Source: Myxococcales bacterium (lineage in GTDB: Bacteria > Myxococcota > Myxococcia > Myxococcales > Anaeromyxobacteraceae). From it: a DNA stretch of 6,101 nt. Below are positions 1 through 6,101 of the stretch, one piece after another (positions within the stretch are counted from its first letter, which is position 1; every line of letters starts with the position of its first letter). The notes under the pieces are model-generated. The model made no database searches. It was not told the DNA's origin and saw nothing but the letters and a program-made list of their open reading frames with translations. The DNA is taken from positions 1 to 6,101 of the forward strand of contig JAJYHA010000076.1 in NCBI GenBank assembly GCA_021784995.1, given 5' to 3'. The translations under genes were made by a program, and so were the position numbers.

Positions 1-1291
<1,291 letters not shown>

Positions 1292-1296
1292 GGGAG

Positions 1297-1322
1297 GGCG
1301 GCGCGATCCCGTGATCGCCGCC
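1297..1322. terminator. GC-rich hairpin between convergent genes, candidate terminator
   Basis: GGCGGC (1297-1302) pairs with GCCGCC (1317-1322), and GATC (1305-1308) pairs with GATC (1313-1316). The loop is CCGT, and GC at 1303-1304 is a bulge. The ten-base-pair stem starts six bases after the thiC stop and lies 22 bases beyond the HD-GYP stop, in the 52-base gap, so it could serve both strands. There is no T-run on either side, so intrinsic termination is not proven; it may instead stabilise 3' ends. Confidence 0.45.
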
Positions 1323-1343
1323 GGATGCCGGTGAGCTGCGCGG

Positions 1344-2477
1344 TCAGGCGCTCCGGACGACCGGCGCGGACGACTCCGGTCGCCGCAGCCCCTCGATGAC
1401 CGCGTCGTCCATGGAGAGGAAGGCCTCGGCGCAGCGGGGGTCGAACTGCGTCCCGGCGAAGCGCCGGATCTCCTGGCGCGCCTTCTCGACGGGGCCGCCC
1501 TTGCGGTACGGGCGATCGCTGGTGATGGCGTCGAAGGTGTCGGCGATCGCGAAGATGCGTGCTCCCAGTGGGATCGCCTCTCCCGCCAGCTTGCGGGGGT
1601 AGCCGGTGCCGTCCCACTTCTCCTGGTGGCTGAGCACGATCTCCGCCGCCCGCGCGAGGTAGGGGATGTCCTGGATGATCGTGTACCCGGTCTGGGGGTG
1701 GCGCCGCATCTCCTCCCACTCCGCGGGCACGAGCGGTCCCGGCTTAGATAGGATGGCGTCCGGCACGCCGATCTTCCCGATGTCGTGCAGCAGCGCCCCG
1801 CGACGGATGTCGGGGAAGTCGTCCTCGGGGACCCCGAGGCGCTCGGCGATGGCGAGCGTGTAGCGGACCACGCGCTGCGAGTGGTCCGAGGTCTCGTGCT
1901 CGCGGGCGTCGAGGGCGTGGACCAGGGCCGAGAGCGTGCTCTCGTAGGTGGTCTCGAGCTGCCGGAGGGCGCGCGACAGCTCGGCCGTCTTCTCGCGCAC
2001 CCGCCGCTCCAGGCTGGTGCGGTAGCGCTGGCGTGCCAGCTCCAGGCGCCGCTTCGCCAGCGCGCGCTCGATGGAGCGGACGAGGTCGGTCACCTTCGGC
2101 GGCTTCAGCAGGTAGTCGGAGGCGCCGCGACGGAGGCACTCGACGGCGGCCTCGGTGTCGCCGAAGGCGGTGAGCATGACGACGGCGGTGGAGGGCTGCT
2201 CGGCCCGGAGCCGGTCGAGGAGCCACAGGCCGTCCTTCCCCGGCATCTTCATGTCGGCCACCACGAGGTGGAACTCGGTGGCGTGGAGCAGGTCCATGGC
2301 CTGCTCCCCCGTGGTCGCGGTCGCGCAGACGTAACCCTCGTCGCGCAGCAGCACGCCGATCACGTCGCGCACGGTGGCGTCGTCGTCGACGACCAGGATC
2401 CGGGTGGGCGCGACGGGCGCGTCCGGCACGAGGCCCACTCGCGACGCGACGGAGACGTCACCCGGGGAGGAACTCAC
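1344..2477 (-). CDS. Response regulator with REC and HD-GYP domains (predicted c-di-GMP phosphodiesterase)
   Basis: This is a 377-residue cytosolic two-component output protein. Residues 1-24 are a disordered leader. Residues 25-140 form a receiver domain with acidic pocket Asp31-Asp33, phospho-acceptor Asp75 (in DMKMPGKDG), Thr103 and Lys125. Residues 140-178 are a charged, probably coiled-coil linker. Residues 180-355 are an HD-GYP domain, the family that hydrolyses cyclic di-GMP to pGpG or GMP. Candidate metal ligands are Glu195, His199, His231-Asp232 (in HDIGK), His260 (in RHPQTG), His284 and Asp313; the signature appears as HQEKWDGTGYP followed by DTFDAITSDRPYR. The residue after His284 is Gln285, where many members have His. 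The start is GTG (2475-2477), with an in-frame TAG four codons upstream and no visible Shine-Dalgarno sequence. The stop is TCA at 1344-1346, read as TGA. No partner histidine kinase is in view. The gene converges with thiC and diverges from lipA. The domain call is secure; activity and signal are unknown. Confidence 0.93.
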   Translation of the reverse strand: MSSSPGDVSVASRVGLVPDAPVAPTRILVVDDDATVRDVIGVLLRDEGYVCATATTGEQAMDLLHATEFHLVVADMKMPGKDGLWLLDRLRAEQPSTAVVMLTAFGDTEAAVECLRRGASDYLLKPPKVTDLVRSIERALAKRRLELARQRYRTSLERRVREKTAELSRALRQLETTYESTLSALVHALDAREHETSDHSQRVVRYTLAIAERLGVPEDDFPDIRRGALLHDIGKIGVPDAILSKPGPLVPAEWEEMRRHPQTGYTIIQDIPYLARAAEIVLSHQEKWDGTGYPRKLAGEAIPLGARIFAIADTFDAITSDRPYRKGGPVEKARQEIRRFAGTQFDPRCAEAFLSMDDAVIEGLRRPESSAPVVRSA

Positions 2478-2485
2478 GGCGCGCG

Positions 2486-2513
2486 ACTATAGCACGCGGG
2501 CCCGCGTCCTCAC
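2486..2513 (-). promoter_or_regulatory. Candidate promoter of the HD-GYP gene
   Basis: Read on the minus strand, TATAGT (2486-2491) matches five of six bases of the sigma-70 -10 box. GTGAGG (2508-2513), 16 bases upstream, is a weak -35 match (three of six). The -10 box would set transcription at about 2479, only about two bases before the GTG start. The A/T-rich hexamer stands out in very GC-rich DNA, but the promoter is a prediction by eye. Confidence 0.4.
2494..2507. repeat. Perfect 14-bp palindrome in the promoter spacer, candidate operator
   Basis: ACGCGGGCCCGCGT is identical to its own reverse complement. It lies between the proposed -10 (2486-2491) and -35 (2508-2513) boxes of the HD-GYP gene, a position where a bound dimeric repressor would block RNA polymerase or where a MerR-type activator would act. 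No binding protein is known; GC-rich DNA yields some palindromes by chance. Confidence 0.4.
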
Positions 2514-2516
2514 GCT

Positions 2517-2548
2517 CCCGGCCGCGCTCCCGCGGGAGGCGGCCCGGG
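2517..2548. repeat. Large imperfect palindrome in the divergent intergenic region
   Basis: The centre CTCCCGCGGGAG (2527-2538) is a perfect 12-bp palindrome. GGCCGC (2520-2525) and GCGGCC (2539-2544) extend it, with only G2526 unpaired, and CCC (2517-2519) and GGG (2546-2548) add three pairs around an unpaired C2545. It sits midway between the two genes and ends just before the proposed lipA -35 box. It could be a protein-binding site for either promoter or a hairpin. No T-run follows, so it does not look like an intrinsic terminator. Confidence 0.45.
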
Positions 2549-2579
2549 CTGCCGCGAGAGGGCCACGTACTACAATAAT
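2549..2579 (+). promoter_or_regulatory. Candidate promoter of the lipA-bkd operon
   Basis: An A/T-rich island (TACTACAATAAT, 2568-2579) contains TACAAT (2571-2576) and the overlapping AATAAT (2574-2579), each matching five of six bases of a -10 box. CTGCCG (2549-2554) is a weak -35 match (three of six) with a 16-base spacer. Transcription would start near 2583-2586, leaving a leader of about 45 bases that carries the strong lipA ribosome binding site. Confidence 0.45.
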
Positions 2580-2611
2580 GTGCTGAAGCGCGTCCGCGGG
2601 CCGCCTATAGC

Positions 2612-2621
2612 AGGAGGAGGG
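2612..2621 (+). promoter_or_regulatory. Strong ribosome binding site of lipA
   Basis: AGGAGGAGGG is an extended Shine-Dalgarno sequence ending eight bases before the ATG at 2630. It fixes the lipA start and is much stronger than the sites of the following genes. Confidence 0.85.
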
Positions 2622-2629
2622 AGCGTCGC

Positions 2630-3634
2630 ATGCCGCAGAGCCCACACACGAGCCCACCCGTGGCCGACCCCGCCGACGAGCCGGTGCGCGCGCGGCGCGA
2701 GGCGGCCGCCCAGCTCCGCGCCGCGGGGATGCCGGTCGACGCGCGCAAGCCCTCCTGGCTGCGGGTGGGGGTGCCGGGGGGCGAGCGCTACCAGAAGGTG
2801 CGCGCCACGCTGGGGACGCTCCGTCTCCACACGGTGTGCCAGGAGGCGCACTGCCCCAACGTGGCCGAGTGCTGGGGCGGCGGCACGGCCACCGTCATGC
2901 TCATGGGCGACGTGTGCACGCGCGGGTGCCGCTTCTGCAACGTGAAGACGGCCGCCCACCCGCCGCCGCTCGATCCGGAGGAGCCGCGCCACCTGGCGGA
3001 GGCGATCCGCGGCCTGGGCCTCGACTACATCGTGGTGACCAGCGTCGACCGCGACGACCTGCCCGACGGCGGCGCCGGGCACTTCGCGGAGGCGATCCGG
3101 CGGCTCAAGGAGATCCCGGGCCTGCTGGTGGAGGTGCTCACGCCCGACTTCCGCGGCGATCCCGAGGCGGTCCGCACGGTGGGCCGGGCCGCCCCCGACG
3201 TCTTCGCGAACAACGTCGAGACCGTCCGGCGCCTCACGTCGGTCGTGCGCGACCAGAGGGCCGGCTACGACCAGACCCTCGCGGTGCTGGCCCGGATGAA
3301 GCAGGAGTTCCCGGCCGTCACGACGAAGTCCTCGATCATGGTCGGCCTGGGCGAGAGCGCGGGGGAGGTGGACGAGACGCTGCGCGACCTGCGTGGGGTG
3401 GGGGTCGACATCGTCACGATCGGTCAATACCTTCGACCGTCGGCGTGGCACCTGCCGGTCGTGGAGTGGATCGCCCCGGAGCGGTTCCGGGACTACGCGC
3501 GGATGGGGGAGGATCGCGGCTTCCGGTACGTGGCGAGCGGGCCCCTGGTGCGGTCGAGCTACCGCGCCGCGGAGCTCTTCCTGCGTGGGGAGATCGCGGC
3601 GCGCGATCCCGCCCGGGTGCGGACGGGAGGCTAG
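2630..3634 (+). CDS. lipA: Lipoyl synthase LipA
   Basis: LipA is a cytosolic radical SAM enzyme that inserts two sulfur atoms into protein-bound octanoyl chains, producing the lipoyl cofactor of 2-oxoacid dehydrogenases and the glycine cleavage H protein. The protein has 334 residues, a normal family length. Both iron-sulfur motifs are complete: the auxiliary cluster CX4CX5C is Cys70, Cys75 and Cys81 (in CQEAHCPNVAEC), and the SAM cluster CX3CX2C is Cys96, Cys100 and Cys103 (in CTRGCRFC). Other family blocks are VVTSVDRDDLPDGGAGHF, VEVLTPDF, NNVETV, KSSIMVGLGE and the C-terminal RSSY (308-311), whose serine ligates the auxiliary cluster. Residues 1-40 are a variable leader. The ATG start has a strong ribosome binding site. 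It is the first gene of the operon; the E1-alpha ATG follows its TAG after two bases. A run of unusual codons (GGT CAA TAC CTT CGA) encodes the conserved GQYLR at 3422-3436. Confidence 0.97.
   Translation: MPQSPHTSPPVADPADEPVRARREAAAQLRAAGMPVDARKPSWLRVGVPGGERYQKVRATLGTLRLHTVCQEAHCPNVAECWGGGTATVMLMGDVCTRGCRFCNVKTAAHPPPLDPEEPRHLAEAIRGLGLDYIVVTSVDRDDLPDGGAGHFAEAIRRLKEIPGLLVEVLTPDFRGDPEAVRTVGRAAPDVFANNVETVRRLTSVVRDQRAGYDQTLAVLARMKQEFPAVTTKSSIMVGLGESAGEVDETLRDLRGVGVDIVTIGQYLRPSAWHLPVVEWIAPERFRDYARMGEDRGFRYVASGPLVRSSYRAAELFLRGEIAARDPARVRTGG
3625..3630 (+). promoter_or_regulatory. Ribosome binding site of E1-alpha, inside the end of lipA
   Basis: GGGAGG lies within the last codons of lipA and ends six bases before the ATG at 3637. 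It decides the start, because this frame is open far upstream through lipA. The two-base gap suggests translational coupling. Confidence 0.75.
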
Positions 3635-3636
3635 CG

Positions 3637-4827
3637 ATGCGGGGTGGGGCCGAGGCGGCGACTCCGGCGCGCCGGAACGGCGCGGGCACCGGCCCGGCCG
3701 CACGGCCGGAGAGCGAGGAGGCCTATCCACTCCTCCGGGTGATGCGCGACGACGGGACGGCCGTCCCCGGGGAGGTCCAGCTCTCCGACGCCGAGCTCCT
3801 CTCCCTCCACCGCTGGATGATCCTGAACCGGCACCTCGACGAGCGGATGATCACGCTCCAGCGCCAGGGGCGGATCGGCTTCTACATCGGCTCCATCGGG
3901 GAGGAGGCGGCCGTGCTCGGCGCGGCGCGCGCCATGGCGCCCTCCGACTGGATCTTCCCCTGCTACCGCGAGCACGGCGCGGCCCTGCTGCGCGGGATGC
4001 CGCTCGCGGCCTTCGTCTGCGACCTGCTGGGGAACGCGGCCGACGCGATGCTCGGCCACCAGATGCCCTGCCACGAGGCGTGGCGGCCGGGACGGGTCGC
4101 CTCCATCAGCTCGCCGATCGCCACCCAGATCCCGCAGGCGGTCGGCGCCGCGTGGGCGGCGCGGATCAAGGGCGACGAGATGGTGTCGCTGGTCTACTTC
4201 GGCGAGGGCGCCACCAGCGCCGGCGACTTCCACGCAGGGCTGAACTTCGCCGGCGTCCACCGGGTCCCGGTGGTCTTCCTGTGCCGGAACAACGGGTGGG
4301 CCATCAGCGTGCCGCGCGAGCGGCAGACCGCGTCGGAGACCATCGCGCAGAAGGCGCTCGCCTACGGCATCGGCGGCGTGCGGGTGGACGGGAACGACGT
4401 GCTGGCCGTCCACGCGGCGACGTCGCGGGCGCGCGCGCGCGCCGCGGCCGGCGCGGGGCCGACGCTGATCGAGTGCGTCACCTACCGGATCGAGGGCCAC
4501 TCCACGTCGGACGATCCGCGCGCCTACCGCCCCACCGAGGAGGTGGAGTCCTGGCGCCGGAAGGATCCCATCGCGCGCCTGCGGGCCCACCTCGCCGGCC
4601 GCGGCCTCCTGCGGGAGGGCGACGACGCCCGGCTGCTCGCGGAGGCGCGCGCGGCGGTCCAGGCGGCCATCCGGGAGGCGGAGGCACACCCGCCGCGCCC
4701 CGCGGTCGAGACGCTGTTCCAGCACGTCTACGCCGAGCCGCTCCGGCAGCAGCGCGAGCAGCTCGAGGAGCTGCGGCGCGCCCTGGCGGACGATCCGCGC
4801 GTCGGCGAGCTGCGGGAGCGGCGCTGA
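3637..4827 (+). CDS. bkdA1: Branched-chain 2-oxoacid dehydrogenase E1 component, alpha subunit
   Basis: With E1-beta this subunit should form an alpha2-beta2 enzyme that decarboxylates the 2-oxoacids of valine, leucine and isoleucine using thiamine diphosphate and transfers the acyl group to the lipoyl arm of E2. It has 396 residues. Residues 1-28 are a Gly/Ala/Arg-rich leader, followed by YPLLRVMRDDG. The substrate and cofactor region has CYREHG (109-114), GHQMPCHEAW and ISSPIATQIPQAVGAA (from about 157). The thiamine diphosphate/metal motif begins GEGATSAGDFHAG at 189 and ends at Asn218-Asn219 (NNGWAISVP). The loop with His288 reads GHSTSDDPRAYR, matching the phosphorylation loop of mammalian branched-chain E1-alpha (HSTSDDSSAYR), which favours this over pyruvate dehydrogenase. 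Positions 4429-4442 are a (GC)7 tract encoding Ala-Arg repeats. The start follows the lipA stop by two bases. Substrate preference is inferred from motifs; an acetoin or pyruvate enzyme is less likely. Confidence 0.88.
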   Translation: MRGGAEAATPARRNGAGTGPAARPESEEAYPLLRVMRDDGTAVPGEVQLSDAELLSLHRWMILNRHLDERMITLQRQGRIGFYIGSIGEEAAVLGAARAMAPSDWIFPCYREHGAALLRGMPLAAFVCDLLGNAADAMLGHQMPCHEAWRPGRVASISSPIATQIPQAVGAAWAARIKGDEMVSLVYFGEGATSAGDFHAGLNFAGVHRVPVVFLCRNNGWAISVPRERQTASETIAQKALAYGIGGVRVDGNDVLAVHAATSRARARAAAGAGPTLIECVTYRIEGHSTSDDPRAYRPTEEVESWRRKDPIARLRAHLAGRGLLREGDDARLLAEARAAVQAAIREAEAHPPRPAVETLFQHVYAEPLRQQREQLEELRRALADDPRVGELRERR

Positions 4828-4832
4828 GGGGC

Positions 4833-4837
4833 GGAGG
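4833..4837 (+). promoter_or_regulatory. Ribosome binding site of E1-beta
   Basis: GGAGG lies in the 14-base gap after the E1-alpha stop, four bases before the ATG at 4842. It decides the start, because the same frame is open without a stop far upstream across E1-alpha. Confidence 0.65.
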
Positions 4838-4841
4838 CGCG

Positions 4842-5816
4842 ATGCCCACCTTCAACGTGATCCAGGCGGTGAACGACGCCCTCCGGCTCGAGATGCGCCG
4901 CGATCCGAACGTGGTGGTGCTGGGCGAGGACGTGGGCAGGTTCGGGGGGGTCTTCCGCGCGACGCAGGGGCTCTTCGCGGAGTTCGGGGCGGACCGGGTG
5001 ATCGACACCCCGCTGGCCGAGAGCGGCATCATCGGCACGGCGGTCGGGATGGCGCTCTACGGGCTCCGCCCGGTTCCGGAGATCCAGTTCGCGGACTTCA
5101 TCTTCCCGGCCATGGACCAGATCGTGAGCGAGGTGGCCAAGTACCGCTACCGCTCGGGCGGACAGTGGTCCTGCCCGCTCGTGATCCGCTCGCCGTACGG
5201 CGGCGGGATCCGCGGCGGCCACTACCACTCCCAGTCGCCGGAGACCCACTTCCTCCACACGCCCGGGCTGAAGGTGGTGGTGCCCGCGACGCCCGAGGAC
5301 GCCAAGGGGCTGCTGACCAGCGCCATCCGCGACCCCGACCCCGTGCTCTTCCTGGAGCCGAAGCGGATCTACCGCGCCGCCCGCGGCGAGGTGCCCGAGG
5401 GCGAGGTCGAGATCCCGCTCGGCCGGGCGCGGGTGACGCGCCCGGGGAGCCAGGTCACCGTCCTGGCCTGGGGCGCCATGTGGCACGAGTCCGACCAGGC
5501 CGCGCGCGAGGCCGAGCGGGAGGGCGTCGACTGCGAGGTGATCGACCTGCGCTCGCTGCAGCCGCTCGACCTCGACGCCATCGTGGCGTCGGTGAGCAAG
5601 ACGGGGCGGGCGGTGGTGGTGCACGAGGCGCCGCGCACGTGCGGGTTCGGCGCCGAGCTGGCGGCGCTCATCCAGGAGCGGTGCTTCCTGCACCTGGAGG
5701 CGCCGGTGGCGCGGGTCACCGGCTTCGACACGCCCTTCCCGTACACGCTGGAGGCGGAGTACCTGCCGCGCGCCCCGCGCATCCTGCGCGCCGTGCGCGA
5801 GGCGGTCGGCTACTAG
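4842..5816 (+). CDS. bkdA2: Branched-chain 2-oxoacid dehydrogenase E1 component, beta subunit
   Basis: This is the partner of E1-alpha in the thiamine diphosphate-dependent decarboxylase. It has 324 residues, a normal length for a separate beta subunit. The N-terminal half has GEDVGRFGGVFRAT (28-41), then DTPLAESGIIG with Glu60, the glutamate expected to activate the cofactor's aminopyrimidine ring. EIQFADFIFPAMDQIVSE and KYRYRSGG follow, then YHSQSPE with His129, the conserved active-site region. The C-terminal domain has LAWG, CEVIDLRSLQPLD, KTGRAVVVHEAP and the end block FLHLEAPVARVTGFDTPFP. That block closely resembles, from memory, the end of human BCKDHB (FLNLEAPISRVCGYDTPFP), which supports branched-chain over pyruvate specificity. 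A run of seven G (4944-4950) encodes part of FGGVF. The gene follows E1-alpha by 14 bases and precedes E2 by 10, with no promoter or terminator visible in either gap. Confidence 0.91.
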   Translation: MPTFNVIQAVNDALRLEMRRDPNVVVLGEDVGRFGGVFRATQGLFAEFGADRVIDTPLAESGIIGTAVGMALYGLRPVPEIQFADFIFPAMDQIVSEVAKYRYRSGGQWSCPLVIRSPYGGGIRGGHYHSQSPETHFLHTPGLKVVVPATPEDAKGLLTSAIRDPDPVLFLEPKRIYRAARGEVPEGEVEIPLGRARVTRPGSQVTVLAWGAMWHESDQAAREAEREGVDCEVIDLRSLQPLDLDAIVASVSKTGRAVVVHEAPRTCGFGAELAALIQERCFLHLEAPVARVTGFDTPFPYTLEAEYLPRAPRILRAVREAVGY

Positions 5817-5826
5817 CGAGGTGCCC

Positions 5827-6101
5827 ATGGCGTTCGCGCTCCTCCTCCCGGACATCGGCGAGGGCGTGGTCGAGGCGGAGATCCTGCGGTGGCTGGTGGC
5901 GCCGGGCGATCCCGTCGAGGAGGACCAGCCCCTGGTGGAAGTGATGACCGACAAGGCGACCGTCACCATCCCGTCGCCGCGACGGGGGAGGGTGGCGCGG
6001 CTGCACCGGGCCGAGGGGCAGCTGGCGCGGGTCCACGAGCCGCTCGTCGACATCGAGGTGGAGGAGGCGGCCCCGGGCGCCGGCGCCGCCGAGGCCGGAT
6101 C
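5827..6101 (+). CDS. bkdB: Branched-chain 2-oxoacid dehydrogenase E2 (dihydrolipoyl acyltransferase), N-terminal lipoyl domain, cut by window edge
   Basis: E2 is the structural core that accepts the acyl group from E1 on a swinging lipoyl arm and passes it to coenzyme A. Ninety-one complete codons are visible. Residues 2-78 are a biotinyl/lipoyl attachment domain: LLPDIGEGVVEAEI at the start, the PGDPVEEDQPLVEV turn, and the lipoylation hairpin VMTDKATVTIPSP with acceptor Lys43 (codon 5953-5955). Residues 79-91 begin an acidic, Ala/Gly-rich flexible linker. The VMTDKATV form resembles branched-chain E2 proteins such as Pseudomonas BkdB. The subunit-binding and acyltransferase domains, about 300 more residues, lie beyond the edge. 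The start is ATG after a modest GAGG site at 5818-5821; the ten-base gap after E1-beta places it in the same operon. The attached cofactor would be completed by LipA, encoded at the head of the operon. Confidence 0.88.
   Translation, partial: MAFALLLPDIGEGVVEAEILRWLVAPGDPVEEDQPLVEVMTDKATVTIPSPRRGRVARLHRAEGQLARVHEPLVDIEVEEAAPGAGAAEAG

Noticed and set aside
1785..2492. A 235-residue plus-strand open frame opposite the HD-GYP gene.
   Set aside because: It is a Gly/Val/Glu-rich antisense shadow of a gene with complete REC and HD-GYP motifs.
2606..2611. TATAGC as the main lipA -10 box.
   Set aside because: It would start transcription within the Shine-Dalgarno sequence and destroy it; the TACAAT/AATAAT island upstream fits better.
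2836..3636. A frame open upstream of E1-alpha that would give a 663-residue protein overlapping lipA.
   Set aside because: The first 267 residues are Arg/Gly/Pro-rich out-of-frame translation of lipA. The family starts after the ATG at 3637, which has its own ribosome binding site.
2570..3730. A 386-residue minus-strand open frame opposite lipA.
   Set aside because: It is Arg/His/Pro-rich with no recognisable domain and lies fully antisense to a strongly supported gene; typical of GC-rich codon bias.
3631..4725. A 364-residue minus-strand open frame opposite E1-alpha.
   Set aside because: The composition is that of an antisense shadow, with no domain motif; E1-alpha is certain on the other strand.
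3393..4841. A frame open upstream of E1-beta, running through all of E1-alpha (807 residues in total).
   Set aside because: The extension is low-complexity shadow translation caused by scarce stop codons at high G+C; true homology begins at the ATG at 4842.
4728..6053. A 441-residue minus-strand open frame opposite E1-beta and E2.
   Set aside because: It spans two genes and their gap antisense, has no family motif and no convincing start signal.

Overview
The window is very GC-rich DNA (roughly three quarters G+C, with codons ending almost always in G or C) carrying ordinary bacterial core metabolism. The gene types, composition and protein style suggest a myxobacterium-like deltaproteobacterium such as Anaeromyxobacter. 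That placement is my inference from composition and similarity recalled from memory, not from a search.

Layout. (1) Positions 1-1291, plus strand: the 3' part of thiC (phosphomethylpyrimidine synthase, thiamine biosynthesis), cut by the left edge. (2) Positions 1344-2477, minus strand and convergent with thiC: a complete two-domain response regulator, REC plus HD-GYP, a predicted cyclic-di-GMP phosphodiesterase. A GC-rich hairpin lies in the 52-base gap between the two. (3) Positions 2478-2629: a divergent intergenic region with two A/T-rich promoter-like islands and two palindromic structures. (4) Positions 2630-6101, plus strand: a tight operon of lipA (lipoyl synthase), E1-alpha and E1-beta of a branched-chain 2-oxoacid dehydrogenase, and the start of its E2 subunit, cut by the right edge. 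Gaps between these genes are 2, 14 and 10 bases.

How the genes fit together. LipA inserts the sulfurs that make the lipoyl cofactor, and the E2 subunit encoded three genes later has a lipoyl domain with the acceptor lysine (Lys43), so the operon links cofactor synthesis to the enzyme that uses it. E1 uses thiamine diphosphate, whose pyrimidine half is made through ThiC. ThiC is in a separate transcription unit here, so that link is metabolic only. The complex would supply branched acyl-CoA primers for iso-fatty acids, or degrade valine, leucine and isoleucine.

I do not see an undescribed defence, mobile or RNA system. The parts most worth a second look are the divergent control region (perfect 14-bp palindrome in a promoter spacer, a second larger imperfect palindrome, a repeated CTATAGCA), the apparently leaderless GTG start of the HD-GYP gene, and a His-to-Gln change at one HD-GYP metal-ligand position.
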